Assembly: GCF_000188035.1 (NCBI RefSeq)
Contig: NZ_AEUY02000003.1
Span: 166,945-230,944, forward strand
Length of the DNA stretch: 64,000 bases
Source of the DNA: Streptococcus pseudoporcinus LQ 940-04
GTDB lineage: Bacteria; Bacillota; Bacilli; Lactobacillales; Streptococcaceae
Reading direction: 5' to 3'
Under the pieces are notes generated by a model. That model had not been told where the DNA came from. It ran no database searches and saw only the letters and a list, made by a program, of their open reading frames with translations. The translations under genes and the position numbers were made by a program. This document shows positions 17,975-27,861 of the stretch, piece after piece (the first letter of the stretch is position 1; each line of letters begins with the position of its first letter).

Positions 17975-17988
17975 ACGGCCCCCCACTT

Positions 17989-18035
17989 GTTGCTTTTACA
18001 CTACAATTTTACAATATTTGTGGTATAAAAGCAAC
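17989..18035 (-). promoter_or_regulatory. abiE promoter and inverted-repeat operator
   Basis: GTTGCTTTTA (17989-17998) and its reverse complement TAAAAGCAAC (18026-18035) flank the promoter. Reading leftward, TTGCTT (18034-18029) and TAAAAT (18011-18006) are 17 bp apart. The repeats cover the -35 and the region just after the -10, as expected for AbiEi autorepression. The repeats and promoter are read directly; binding by AbiEi is inferred from the family. Confidence 0.75.
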
Positions 18036-18252
18036 ATTTTCTTTTCCCTCAATTTATTGTGATAACAAAATCAAGCCTTCTTTTTTATGATGGTATTGAA
18101 CTTGGGCTACGAGCTGTACAAAAAAAGAGAGTTTCTCATAGAACGGAAAGTTCTTCGTCAAAACTCCTATTTTTGTCGTGCTCGCTAACGCCCTCGTATC
18201 TAATAAAGAGTGACAGTTTGTTGCTACATAAAAAAGAAAAGAAGGACTATTT

Positions 18253-21200
18253 ATGACCAAAACATGTAATCATCACTTTCTTGTCAATCAGGAAAAAGGC
18301 GAGAAACACGTCTTTCGCAAGAGTAAAAAATATCGCACTCTATGTTCCGTTGCCCTTGGAACCATGGTGACGGCTGTTGTTGCTTGGGGAGGAACGGTTG
18401 CACATGCCGATGAAGTTACAACTTCAGTTGACACCACCATTCAACGAACGGAGAATCCAGCCACAAATTTACCAGAAGCACAACCAAACCCTGTATCTGA
18501 ACAAACTGAAAGTATGGCATCAACTGGACAATCTAACGGTGCGATTGCTGTTACCGTACCACATGATACGGTAACACAAGCAGTTGAAGAAGCAAAGGCT
18601 GAAGGTGTTTCTACGGTTGAAGATAGTCCAATGGATTTAGGAAATACAAGATCTGCGGTAGAAACCAACCAACAAATTTCAAAAGCAGATGCAGATACCC
18701 AAAAACAGGTTGAGACTATTAATGAAGTCACTAAAACCTACAAAGCTGATAAAGCGACATACGAATCGAATAAAGCTCGCATCGAACAGGAAAATAAGGA
18801 GCTGTCACAGGCCTACGAGGGGGCCAACCAAACTGGTAAAGAGACAAATGCTTGGGTTGATACTAAAGTCAATGACCTAAAAACTCGGTATGCAGATGCT
18901 GATGTGACAGTAAAAGAACAAGTAGTTTCATCAGGAAATGGGACATCTGTCCTTGACTATACAAACTATGGCAAGGCTGTTGAAACCATTCAATCAACTA
19001 ACGAACAAGCTGTAGCGGATTATCTAACAAAGAAAACAAAGGCAGATGATATTGTTGCGAAAAATCAGGCCATTCAAAAAGAAAATGAAGCTGGACTTGC
19101 TAAGGCAAAGGCAGATAATGAAGCCATTGAAAGGCGTAATCAGGCTGGTCAAGCAGCTGTTGATGCTGAAAACCGTGCAGGTCAAGCCGCAGTAGATCAA
19201 GCTAATCAGGAGAAACAACAATTAGTTTCAGATCGTGCAGCCGAGATTGAAGCTATTACAAAACGTAATAAAGAAAAAGAAGCCGCAGCCAGAAAAGAGA
19301 ATGAAGCGATTGATGCCTATAATACCAAAGAAATGGAACGCTATCAACGTGACTTGGCCGAGATTTCAAAAGGTGAAGAAGGTTATATTTCTGAAGCCCT
19401 TGCTCAAGCCCTCAATCTCAACAACGGTGAACCCCAAGCACAACATGGGGCCATTACCCGAAATCCTGATCAGATCATTTCAACTGGCGATGCTTTGCTG
19501 GGAGGCTACTCAAGAATATTGGATTCAACAGGATTCTTTGTCTATGACATGTTCAAAACAGGTGAGACTCTTAGTTTTAACTATCAAAATCTTCAACATG
19601 CACGATTTGATGGTAAAAAGATTAGTCGTGTGACTTACGATATTACCAACCTTGTATCACCAGCTGGAACCAATGCCGTGAAATTGGTTGTGCCAAATGA
19701 TCCAACCGAGGGTTTTATTGCCTATCGAAATGACGGAAACGGTGACTGGCGAACAGACAAGATGGAGTTTCGTGTAGTTGCCAAGTATTACTTGGAAGAC
19801 GGTTCACAAGTTACCTTCTCCAAAGAAAAGCCAGGAGTCTTCACACACTCTTCCCTCAATCATAATGACATTGGTTTAGAATATGTCAAAGATTCATCTG
19901 GGAAATTTGTGCCGATTAATGGTTCAACTGTTCAAGTGACTAATGAAGGTCTAGCACGTTCTTTGGGTTCCAACCGTGCAAGTGATTTGAATTTACCTGA
20001 GGAATGGGATACCACATCAAGTCGTTATGCTTATAAAGGAGCTATTGTCTCAACAGTTACATCAGGTAATACCTACACAGTAACCTTTGGCCAAGGCGAT
20101 ATGCCACAGAATGTTGGCTTGTCATACTGGTTCGCCTTAAATACCCTACCAGTGGCACGTACAGTAACACCATATAGTCCCAAACCTCATGTAACGGTGG
20201 AACTTGAACCCATTCCAGAACCTATTACGGTAACACCAGATATCTATACACCAAAAACATTTACACCAGAAAAGCCTGTAACTTTCACACCAAAGCCTTT
20301 GGATGAAGTAGTGCAGCCTAGTCTAACTTTGACCAAGGTAACCTTGCCTGTCAAACCTATTCCAAAAGAACTTCCAACGCCACCACAAGTACCAACTGTC
20401 CATTATCATGCGTACCGTTTGACGACAACTTCAGAGATTATGAAAGAAGTGGTCAATAGTGACCAAGCTAATCTTCATGAGAAAACTGTCGCAAAAGATT
20501 CAACGGTGATTTATCCCTTAACAGTTGATGCCTTATCGCCCAATCGTGCCCAAACGACTAGTCTCATTTTTGAGGACTACTTGCCTGCTGGTTACCTATT
20601 TGATAAGGAAACAACACAAAAAGAGAATGGAAACTATGTCCTTAGCTTTGATGAGACTAAGAATTTTGTGACCTTAACCGCAAAGGAAAACTTGTTGCAG
20701 GAGGTAAATAAAGATTTAACTCAGGTTTATCAATTGACCGCCCCAAAACTCTATGGTTCTGTTCAAAATGATGGGGCAACCTATTCCAATAGTTACAAAC
20801 TCCTTTTGAACAAGGGTACAACCAATGCTTACACAGTCACTTCAAATGTTGTAACGGTTCGTACACCAGGTGATGGGGAGACAACCACGCTCATTACACC
20901 AGATAAAAACAATGAAAATGCGGATGGTGTCCTCATTAATGACACGGTCGTAGCCCTTGGTACAACCAACCACTATCGTTTGACTTGGGATTTGGACCAG
21001 TATAAGGGAGATCGTTCTGCTAAAGAGACAATTGCACGAGGCTTCTTCTTTGTGGACGATTACCCAGAGGAAGTGCTTGATGTGGTGGAAAATGGCACGG
21101 CTATCACAACCCTTGACGGTCAGAAGGTATCAGGAATTACAGTTAAAAACTATGCTTCCCTAAATGAAGCCCCTAAAGACCTTCAAGATAAATTGGCTCG

Positions 21201-23148
21201 TGCTAAGATTACACCGACAGGTGCCTTTCAAGTCTTTATGCCGGATGACAACCAAGCCTTTTATGACCAGTATGTTCAAACAGGAACTTCTTTAGCTCTT
21301 TTGACCAAAATGACGGTTAAAGATAGTCTCTATGGTCAGACAAAGACCTATACAAACAAGGCTTATCAAGTTGATTTCGGCAATGGCTATGAAACCAAGG
21401 AAGTGACCAACACCCTTGTTTCACCAGAACCCAAGAAACAAAACCTAAACAAGGATAAAGTGGATATCAACGGGAAGCCCATGCTAGTGGGAACTCAAAA
21501 TCACTATACTCTTTCATGGGACTTGGACCAATACCGAGGGATTAAAGCAGACAACTCTCAGATTGCACAAGGTTTTTACTTTGTGGATGATTATCCAGAA
21601 GAAGCTTTATTGCCAGATGAAGCAGCTATTCAGTTTGTCACATCTGATGGCAAAACAGTTTCAGGAATCACGGTGAAGTCTTATTCTCAATTATTAGAAG
21701 CTCCTAAAACGCTACAAGCAGCCTTTTCCAAACAAAAAATTCAGCCTAAAGGAGCTTTTCAAGTTTTCATGCCTGAGGACCCACAAGCCTTTTTTGAATC
21801 TTATGTGACCAAGGGGGAGAATATTACCATTGTCACTCCAATGACGGTTTTGGAAACCATGCTTAATTCAGGGAAGTCTTATGAAAACGTGGCTTATCAG
21901 GTGGACTTTGGGCAAGCCTATGAAACCAATACGGTGACCAATTTTGTCCCTAAAGTAACTCCACATAAGTCTAATACCAATCAAGAAGGTATTTCAATTG
22001 ATGGAAAGACTGTTCTTCCGAATACGGTCAATTATTACAAAATTGTCTTGGATTACAGTCAATACAAGGATATGGTCGTGACGGATGATGTTCTTGCCAA
22101 GGGATTTTACATGGTAGACGATTACCCAGAAGAAGCCCTTACCCTAAATCCTGATGGCATTCAAGTTTTGGATAAGGATGGCAATCGTGTATCTGGTATC
22201 TCTGTCAGCACCTACGCTAGTTTGTCAGAAGCTCCGAAAGTTGTTCAAGATGCCATGGCTAAACGTCAGTTTACACCTAAAGGAGCCATTCAAGTTCTTA
22301 GTAGCGATGATCCAAAAGTCTTTTATGATACCTATGTGAAGACTGGTCAAACCTTAGTTGTCACGCTTCCGATGACGGTAAAAAATGAGTTGACCAAAAC
22401 AGGTGGTCAGTATGAAAATACAGCCTATCAAATTGATTTTGGCTTGGCCTATGTCACGGAAACAGTGGTTAATAATGTTCCAAAATTAGACCCACAAAAA
22501 GATGTGGTGATCGACTTGTCTCATAAAGATGCCAGCCTTGACGGGAAAGAAGTGGCCTTGCATCAAACCTTTAACTATCGCTTGGTTGGAGCGATGATTC
22601 CAAGCAATCGTGCGACTGATTTATTTGAATATGGCTTTGAAGATAACTATGATGAAAAGCATGATGAGTATAATGGTGTTTATCGCAGCTATCTGATGAC
22701 GGATGTCATCCTCAAAGACGGTTCTGTCTTAAAAGAGGGGACAGAAGTCACGAAATACACCTTGCAACAGGTAGATACAGAAAATGGCCTCGTGTCAATT
22801 TCATTTGATAAATCCTTCTTAGAGACTGTCTCTGATGATTCAGCCTTTCAGGCAGATGTTTACCTTCAAATGAAACGGATTGCGGCTGGTCAGGTGGAGA
22901 ATACCTATCTCCATACAGTGAATGGCTATGTCATTAGCTCAAATACAGTTGTAACACATACACCTCAACCTGAAGAACCAAGTCCAAATCAACCCACTCC
23001 ACCTCAACCACCAATTGAGACTATTGAACCGCCTGTTCCAGCAAGTATTTTGCCAAATACAGGGGAACAGGAATCCCTTTTGGGCTTGATTGGAGCTGGT
23101 ATTCTACTTGGTACGGCTTATGGACTGAAGAAAAAGGAGGAGAAGTAG
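18253..23148 (+). CDS. antigen I/II-family LPXTG surface adhesin
   Basis: Large cell-wall-anchored adhesin, 1631 aa. It has a long signal peptide with a KSKKYRTLCSVALG core and cleavage likely after residue 52 (VAHA). An Ala/Gln/Glu-rich coiled-coil stalk spans about 110-365. A GbpC/V-type lectin-like domain covers about 390-640. A Pro-rich stalk of about 75 residues follows (TPEKPVTFTPKP). The C-terminal part has a first domain near 725-875, three repeats of about 177 aa each carrying a VDDYPEE motif, and a last isopeptide-type domain. It ends in a Pro linker, LPNTG at 1600-1604, a hydrophobic helix and KKKEEK for sortase A. Antigen I/II proteins bind salivary glycoproteins and host matrix and help biofilm. 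AAGAAGGA precedes the ATG. Confidence 0.93.
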   Translation: MTKTCNHHFLVNQEKGEKHVFRKSKKYRTLCSVALGTMVTAVVAWGGTVAHADEVTTSVDTTIQRTENPATNLPEAQPNPVSEQTESMASTGQSNGAIAVTVPHDTVTQAVEEAKAEGVSTVEDSPMDLGNTRSAVETNQQISKADADTQKQVETINEVTKTYKADKATYESNKARIEQENKELSQAYEGANQTGKETNAWVDTKVNDLKTRYADADVTVKEQVVSSGNGTSVLDYTNYGKAVETIQSTNEQAVADYLTKKTKADDIVAKNQAIQKENEAGLAKAKADNEAIERRNQAGQAAVDAENRAGQAAVDQANQEKQQLVSDRAAEIEAITKRNKEKEAAARKENEAIDAYNTKEMERYQRDLAEISKGEEGYISEALAQALNLNNGEPQAQHGAITRNPDQIISTGDALLGGYSRILDSTGFFVYDMFKTGETLSFNYQNLQHARFDGKKISRVTYDITNLVSPAGTNAVKLVVPNDPTEGFIAYRNDGNGDWRTDKMEFRVVAKYYLEDGSQVTFSKEKPGVFTHSSLNHNDIGLEYVKDSSGKFVPINGSTVQVTNEGLARSLGSNRASDLNLPEEWDTTSSRYAYKGAIVSTVTSGNTYTVTFGQGDMPQNVGLSYWFALNTLPVARTVTPYSPKPHVTVELEPIPEPITVTPDIYTPKTFTPEKPVTFTPKPLDEVVQPSLTLTKVTLPVKPIPKELPTPPQVPTVHYHAYRLTTTSEIMKEVVNSDQANLHEKTVAKDSTVIYPLTVDALSPNRAQTTSLIFEDYLPAGYLFDKETTQKENGNYVLSFDETKNFVTLTAKENLLQEVNKDLTQVYQLTAPKLYGSVQNDGATYSNSYKLLLNKGTTNAYTVTSNVVTVRTPGDGETTTLITPDKNNENADGVLINDTVVALGTTNHYRLTWDLDQYKGDRSAKETIARGFFFVDDYPEEVLDVVENGTAITTLDGQKVSGITVKNYASLNEAPKDLQDKLARAKITPTGAFQVFMPDDNQAFYDQYVQTGTSLALLTKMTVKDSLYGQTKTYTNKAYQVDFGNGYETKEVTNTLVSPEPKKQNLNKDKVDINGKPMLVGTQNHYTLSWDLDQYRGIKADNSQIAQGFYFVDDYPEEALLPDEAAIQFVTSDGKTVSGITVKSYSQLLEAPKTLQAAFSKQKIQPKGAFQVFMPEDPQAFFESYVTKGENITIVTPMTVLETMLNSGKSYENVAYQVDFGQAYETNTVTNFVPKVTPHKSNTNQEGISIDGKTVLPNTVNYYKIVLDYSQYKDMVVTDDVLAKGFYMVDDYPEEALTLNPDGIQVLDKDGNRVSGISVSTYASLSEAPKVVQDAMAKRQFTPKGAIQVLSSDDPKVFYDTYVKTGQTLVVTLPMTVKNELTKTGGQYENTAYQIDFGLAYVTETVVNNVPKLDPQKDVVIDLSHKDASLDGKEVALHQTFNYRLVGAMIPSNRATDLFEYGFEDNYDEKHDEYNGVYRSYLMTDVILKDGSVLKEGTEVTKYTLQQVDTENGLVSISFDKSFLETVSDDSAFQADVYLQMKRIAAGQVENTYLHTVNGYVISSNTVVTHTPQPEEPSPNQPTPPQPPIETIEPPVPASILPNTGEQESLLGLIGAGILLGTAYGLKKKEEK
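20890..22490 (+). repeat. three tandem adhesin modules of about 530 bp
   Basis: Within the adhesin gene, three consecutive modules share VDDYPEE, an SGI(T/S)V strand, a EAPK stretch and (A/G)YQ(V/I)DFG. The VDDYPEE codons lie near 21050, 21578 and 22112, giving a spacing of about 530 bp. The modules are clearly diverged, which argues for old duplications. Confidence 0.8.
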
Positions 23149-23340
23149 ATGAATCCAAAAACTATTTATGAAAAGGATTCAGACCAGGATGGTCTGACAG
23201 ATGCTCAGGAACTAGCTTTGGGAACCGATCCGCAGTCTGTTGACACAGATGGTGATGGTCAAGCTGATTTAGAGGAGCTACAATCTGGACATTCACCATT
23301 AGTCCCACAAAAGGAGTTGTACAATGACTTGGAACTTTGA
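23149..23340 (+). CDS. 63-aa protein with thrombospondin type 3-like calcium loops
   Basis: Starts directly after the adhesin stop. Two calcium-loop motifs are evident: DSDQDGLTDAQE (about residues 10-21) and DTDGDGQADLEE (32-43), with GTDP between, the pattern of TSP type 3 repeats. There is no signal peptide, no membrane segment and no wall anchor, so it is probably cytoplasmic unless it is the detached end of a longer ancestor. AAGGAGGAGAAG before the ATG forms a good binding site. It overlaps the next gene by 17 bp. Function unknown. Confidence 0.7.
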   Translation: MNPKTIYEKDSDQDGLTDAQELALGTDPQSVDTDGDGQADLEELQSGHSPLVPQKELYNDLEL

Positions 23341-23875
23341 CACCATGAAAGAGGCTTTGTCTGAAATGGAGAAGGTCGATTACCAAGAGTTTATCAAGGC
23401 TTTTCTCTCTTTGGAATTAAGTATTTCTAATAGAACAATCCTCAATCAGGTTTATCAAGATTATATGGATGAGGATGACCTATCCTTGATAAGTGATGAG
23501 CTACGAGTTAAAGTTGATAGTTATCAGGATGAAGTACAGGCAGATATGACTGACATTCTGGAAAAGCTGTACCGAACAGGTGAAGGCTCTAATTTTATTA
23601 TGGATTTAATGTCCTCAAATAGTCTCTCAGAAACCTTGGAACAGTATGAGGTTTTGGATAGTGACGATTATTCACCACTTAGCCTTGAAACCTTACAGGC
23701 CATGATCCAACAGGACTTGGCTATTTCCAGTCAGGATTATTTTGGAGATTTGGTTCACCTTGCCTTGCAAAAAGATTTACTAGACCAGAAAAGTCATTTC
23801 TTACAACACTATGTGGCAATTGTAATGGAAGGTATTCCACAAGAAAGAGACCAACGAACCTTGGTCCTAGATTAA
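23324..23875 (+). CDS. conserved ICE protein of unknown function, 183 aa
   Basis: ATG 23324 follows AAGGAG and lies inside the end of the calcium-loop gene. The protein is acidic and helical (MTWNFDTMKEALSEMEKVDYQEF, and later DLMSSNSLSETLEQYEVLDSDD), with no signal, membrane segment or recognised motif. It is likely soluble. It ends at a strong terminator and precedes the SNF2 gene, a position found in related ICEs. Confidence 0.6.
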   Translation: MTWNFDTMKEALSEMEKVDYQEFIKAFLSLELSISNRTILNQVYQDYMDEDDLSLISDELRVKVDSYQDEVQADMTDILEKLYRTGEGSNFIMDLMSSNSLSETLEQYEVLDSDDYSPLSLETLQAMIQQDLAISSQDYFGDLVHLALQKDLLDQKSHFLQHYVAIVMEGIPQERDQRTLVLD

Positions 23876-23878
23876 CTC

Positions 23879-23910
23879 AAAGGGCTGAGAAACACTCTCA
23901 GCCCTTTTAA
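23879..23910 (+). terminator. intrinsic terminator
   Basis: A 12-bp stem AAAGGGCTGAGA (23879-23890) / TCTCAGCCCTTT (23896-23907) with a 5-base loop and a short T-run. It closes the adhesin operon. Confidence 0.85.
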
Positions 23911-23923
23911 AATGGGAGGGAAA

Positions 23924-26059
23924 ATGAATCAAGAAGTCTTACTACAAATGATGAGAGCCACTATTCCTCGTGATAGAGGCTTGCTTGAGGCATTTTTATA
24001 TTACCAAGCAGAGCATTTTGATGAGGAGTGGGATAGTCTTATTCATCAGTTTATGACCAATAGGCAAGAAATAAATAAGTCTGTTCAAGTACTTCACTTT
24101 GAGACAGATGTTTCAGCTTTTGTCCAGGCTAGTCCTTATGATACTGCTCATGATCTATTGACCTATACACAAGTTTTCGGCCAAAGTGGTCTTCAAAAAC
24201 TAGATAAACTATCGCCGTCTGAAAAAAACTTGGTGATAGAAGTGGCCTTGTTCAATCTGGCCACTCGTTTTCAATTATTGGATTCCAATGGACACTACCA
24301 AACCATATCGCCGGATTCACTCTTACAAAAGAGTAGGGGAGCTAATTTGGTCAATGTGTATCGTGTGGCTAATAATTTATCGGATCGTATTAGTCGAGAT
24401 ATTGAACAGTTTCTCTTAACTTACGAGCCTGAGCTTGAAACTAGAGCTGATGAAACTGTTCTAGAAAATGAAGAAACTGTTGATGAGCACAAAACAAGTG
24501 TTCATCAAGCAATATCTTTTCGAGAAGAGGGCTCTCTGGTTATTGCTAGTTTGGATGTAGATTTGTCTCAACTAGATGTTCAAATAGGAAAAACCAGTCA
24601 TCTGCCAGCTTATGAAGAGTTATCCTTACGACGTAAATTTGAGATTCTAACATATTTTGACCAAATTCGAAATGAACGTTCCAAAGTCCCAAGTTTTAGA
24701 CGAGGTGATTTTGACACAGAGATGGAAATGACACCAGTCTTTGATGGCGAGGAATTACTTACTTATCTCGAAGCTGATGGCAGTCCCTATGAGCTGAAAC
24801 GAACGCTGACTACAGTCGAAGAAAAGGAATTAGAAAAAATTGGACAAGCCATTAGGATAGAAAATCAAGAAAAATTGACTCAGCTAGGGATTGATTTATC
24901 TCAGTTTGACCCAGACCGAGTCGGTATTTTATTGGATGCAGCAGGTCGTTTTCGTTTAAAAAATGCAGACCTTGCTTTACTAGGTGGTTATCCCAAAGCC
25001 TCGGTAACTCAACTAGCCCTTGCGACAGAACTACTCCAAATGGGACTAAGTCATGAAAAGGTTGAATTTTTCTTTGGTAGCCAGCTTTCCATTGAAGAGC
25101 TGCGACAAGTTGCCTACGCCTTTTTACACCAAGAACTCAGCAGAGAAGATGCGGAGCAATTTGAAAAAGATAAAGGTAATCAGCCAGATTTAACTCTCAG
25201 AGATTGGAAAAGCAAGCTAGAGAAAGCTGAGGGAAAAGAAGTAGTTGATGAAGAATTCGCGGAAAATCCACTGGTTCAGAGAGTATTGGACACTTATCCT
25301 CTGGGGTCATTGGTTTCCTATAAGGGACAGGACTTTGAGGTCATGTCGGTCAGCGATGCTCGATTGAACGGTTTGATTCGGATTGAGTTAGTCAATGACT
25401 TTTCGGATATCATTGAACAAAATCCAGTTCTTTATGTGAGGACCTGGGAAGAAGTCAGTCAGGCACTTCATCAGCCAAAGGCAGAACCACAAACAGAGTT
25501 AGAAGAAGCGGACCAAGAATTAAACCTATTCTCATTTCTGGAAGAGGAGCCAGTTCAGAGTATTGGACTATTGGAACCAGATGATTCAGAAAATGGTCAT
25601 AACGATACTGATCTTGAAGAAACAGATAATCAAATTCCTGAAGAGGAAGTCGTCGAAACAATTCCAGAGATTCCAGTAACGGACTTTTATTTTCCAGAAG
25701 ATTTGACGGACTTTTATCCTAAGACTGCTAGAGATAAGGTTGAGACAAACATTGTGGCCATTCGTTTGGTAAAAAATCTAGAAGTAGAGCACCGCAATGC
25801 TTCACCAAGTGAACAAGAACTCCTTGCCAAGTATGTAGGCTGGGGTGGACTAGCCAATGAATTTTTTGATGACTATAATCCAAAATTTTCTAAGGAACGA
25901 GAAGAACTGAAGAGCCTAGTCACAGATAAAGAGTATTCGGATATGAAACAGTCCTCCCTGACAGCCTATTACACAGACCCATCCCTGATCCGTCAGATGT
26001 GGGATAAGTTGGAAAGAGATGGCTTTACAGGTGGCAAAATCCTAGATCCTTCCATGGGG
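23924..26059 (+). pseudogene. SNF2 helicase/DNA methyltransferase gene, 5' part, broken by inner ICE
   Basis: Start ATG 23924 after GGAGGG. About 711 native codons remain. The first 500 residues are an acidic region of unknown fold. A methyltransferase-type region follows: LLAKYVGWGGLANEF, then SLTAYYTDPSLIRQMWDKL and GGKILDPSMG. In intact relatives this last piece continues as the SAM-binding motif and then the helicase domain. Here the sequence switches to unrelated AT-rich DNA, giving about 36 foreign codons and a stop at 26165-26167. The rest must lie past the inner ICE. The inner ICE carries a related gene (62266 onward) with the matching segment NILEPCMGVGNF. Confidence 0.85.
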
Positions 26060-26062
26060 TTT
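26051..26062. other. left junction of the inner ICE in the SNF2 gene
   Basis: Homology to SNF2/methyltransferase proteins stops after the codons for DPSMG, so the crossover lies at about 26055-26060. The exact base cannot be fixed without the right junction, which is outside the window. Confidence 0.65.
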
Positions 26063-26156
26063 CGTGTCATAATAGTGATAGAGGCAAATAGTTATGTAAA
26101 TATAAGGAGTTCAAGACTTCTACCAAATTTTAAAACTCAAAAAATAAATAGTTGGT

Positions 26157-26202
26157 GTGCTGCTTAGAGTAATTATTATATAATAATTATTGTAAAGAGC
26201 AC
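26157..26202. repeat. 46-bp imperfect palindrome near the inner ICE left end
   Basis: A perfect 18-bp core AATTATTATATAATAATT (26171-26188) is extended by GTGCT (26157) and AGCAC (26202) with further partial pairing between them. It sits about 100 bp inside the junction and 9 bp before the ribosome binding site of the next gene. It could be a recombinase arm site, an operator or a regulatory hairpin; no T-run follows. Confidence 0.7.
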
Positions 26203-26224
26203 ATCAGCATAAGGAGGTAGTTAG

Positions 26225-27811
26225 ATGCCAAGAAAAGGAGTAACCATATATGATTTATTATTATCTTGTCCAGGTGATGTTACAGATTATTTAGAAATAA
26301 TAAAAGAAAGTGTTGAAAGCTTTAATAGAACTTTTGGTAATTTAAATAATATAGAAGTAGTTACTAAACACTGGTCCACGAATAGTTATCCTGAATCAGG
26401 TGATAAACCACAAGAATTATTAAATAAACAATTTGTTAGAGATTGTGATGCTGCCGTTGCAGTTTTTTGGACAAGGTTTGGTACACCAACTGATAAGTAT
26501 GGATCTGGTACAGAAGAGGAAATAGAAGAGATGTTGTTAGCTAAAAAACAGGTATTTATGTATTTTTTGAATTCTCCTATTAATCCATCTGAATTGAATC
26601 AAGATCAATATCAAAAAGTGTTAGAATTTAGAGAAAAATATAAGGATAAAGGAATATATGCTATAGTTGATGATAAATTTGATTTTCAGCGACAATTTAC
26701 CAATCATTTATCATTATATTTTTTATCATTAATTTCAGAAGTAGGACATTCTAAAAGTGAAACTTTAAATCCTATATTAAAAATAAGAGATTTGAACACA
26801 TTTTCAGAAGAATATTGTTCAATAAATATGAATCATCTGTTAGAATCAGAATTTATTAAAAATCAAAAAGATAAAATAATAGAGAGTATTGAGACTTTAA
26901 ATAACTTTATTCTGCCAGAACGTAGTAAAGATATAAGCTCAGAAAAATATAATTTCAATGAATTGACTAATATTGCCAAATCATATGAACAAATTAGTAA
27001 ACTTAGTGGAATGAATGATTATATAGAAATTAGTGACGTATGGATAAAAGTTATTAATGAGTTTGCTAAGAAAAACCAAATTAACATTGAAGAAAAATTT
27101 TGGAATGTAGGCAACTTAAAAAGTTATTCTCCTCAGTTACAGCTTCCATTTGGTAGTAGTGGACTTTCGTATTATGGTACGGATGAGGAGAAAAAACGCT
27201 ATTCGTTATTAAAAAAACTTTATCTTAGTATAAAAAAATATAATGAATATAACGAGTATTTTGGCTATATAGATAATGTTAAAGTTATGAAATTAATGAT
27301 CTCAAATTTAGGCAATGCATTTGATGAAGATATTGATATTAAATTAATAATACCAAAAGGATACATTCTTAAACATAAAGATTTACCTTATCCAGGCATA
27401 AATATTATAGAAGACTTACTTGACATGAAATTTTTTGATTTCATATTTTCAATTCAAGAGAGTGATACTGTTAATAGATATGAGGATTCAAATGTGGATA
27501 AATTAAATTTTAGACATGTTAATAGACTTAGTCCAATTTTAACAAAAAGCATTGAGGATGAATATGAAGATAATAAATATGATTATCAAAATTTATTAGA
27601 TAATATATTTTCATATAAGCAATTTGAAAACTCAGATTCTGATATTTTGATTTTCGATATAAAGTATTTAAAACACAACTCTTCAATGGCATTTCCTTCT
27701 ATTTTGATGTTTAAAAACATTCCAGAAGCAATAGAATATGAGATTACATCAAAGCATATACCTGAAATTATAAAAGGGAAAATATATATTAAAGACAATA
27801 TTATTGGATGA
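26225..27811 (+). CDS. DUF4062/TIR-like N-terminal domain protein, 528 aa (probable defence cargo)
   Basis: AAGGAGG precedes ATG 26225. Residues 1-165 match the DUF4062 pattern, a Rossmann-like domain related to TIR: LLLSCPGDV, then DAAVAVFWTRFGTPT and SGTEEEIEEM (94-103) with Glu residues where TIR-type NADases place their catalytic acid. The middle is helical. The C-terminal part (about 350-528) looks beta-rich, with NLGNAFDEDIDIKLIIPKG, like sandwich domains seen in other such proteins. The gene is very AT-rich, stands alone between a palindrome and a terminator, and lies at the ICE end where cargo is usual. Antiphage function is inference; no partner gene is adjacent. Confidence 0.6.
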   Translation: MPRKGVTIYDLLLSCPGDVTDYLEIIKESVESFNRTFGNLNNIEVVTKHWSTNSYPESGDKPQELLNKQFVRDCDAAVAVFWTRFGTPTDKYGSGTEEEIEEMLLAKKQVFMYFLNSPINPSELNQDQYQKVLEFREKYKDKGIYAIVDDKFDFQRQFTNHLSLYFLSLISEVGHSKSETLNPILKIRDLNTFSEEYCSINMNHLLESEFIKNQKDKIIESIETLNNFILPERSKDISSEKYNFNELTNIAKSYEQISKLSGMNDYIEISDVWIKVINEFAKKNQINIEEKFWNVGNLKSYSPQLQLPFGSSGLSYYGTDEEKKRYSLLKKLYLSIKKYNEYNEYFGYIDNVKVMKLMISNLGNAFDEDIDIKLIIPKGYILKHKDLPYPGINIIEDLLDMKFFDFIFSIQESDTVNRYEDSNVDKLNFRHVNRLSPILTKSIEDEYEDNKYDYQNLLDNIFSYKQFENSDSDILIFDIKYLKHNSSMAFPSILMFKNIPEAIEYEITSKHIPEIIKGKIYIKDNIIG

Positions 27812-27861
27812 AAAAGAGTTTTTAAGGTTATCTAATGATGAAAATTTAATACACATATTTT

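Noticed and set aside
18054..18260. 68-aa open frame on the minus strand between abiEi and the adhesin
   Set aside because: No ribosome binding site or promoter seen; composition looks like a degenerate intergenic stretch. The 18036-18252 interval is treated as the adhesin upstream region, with no firm promoter recognised.
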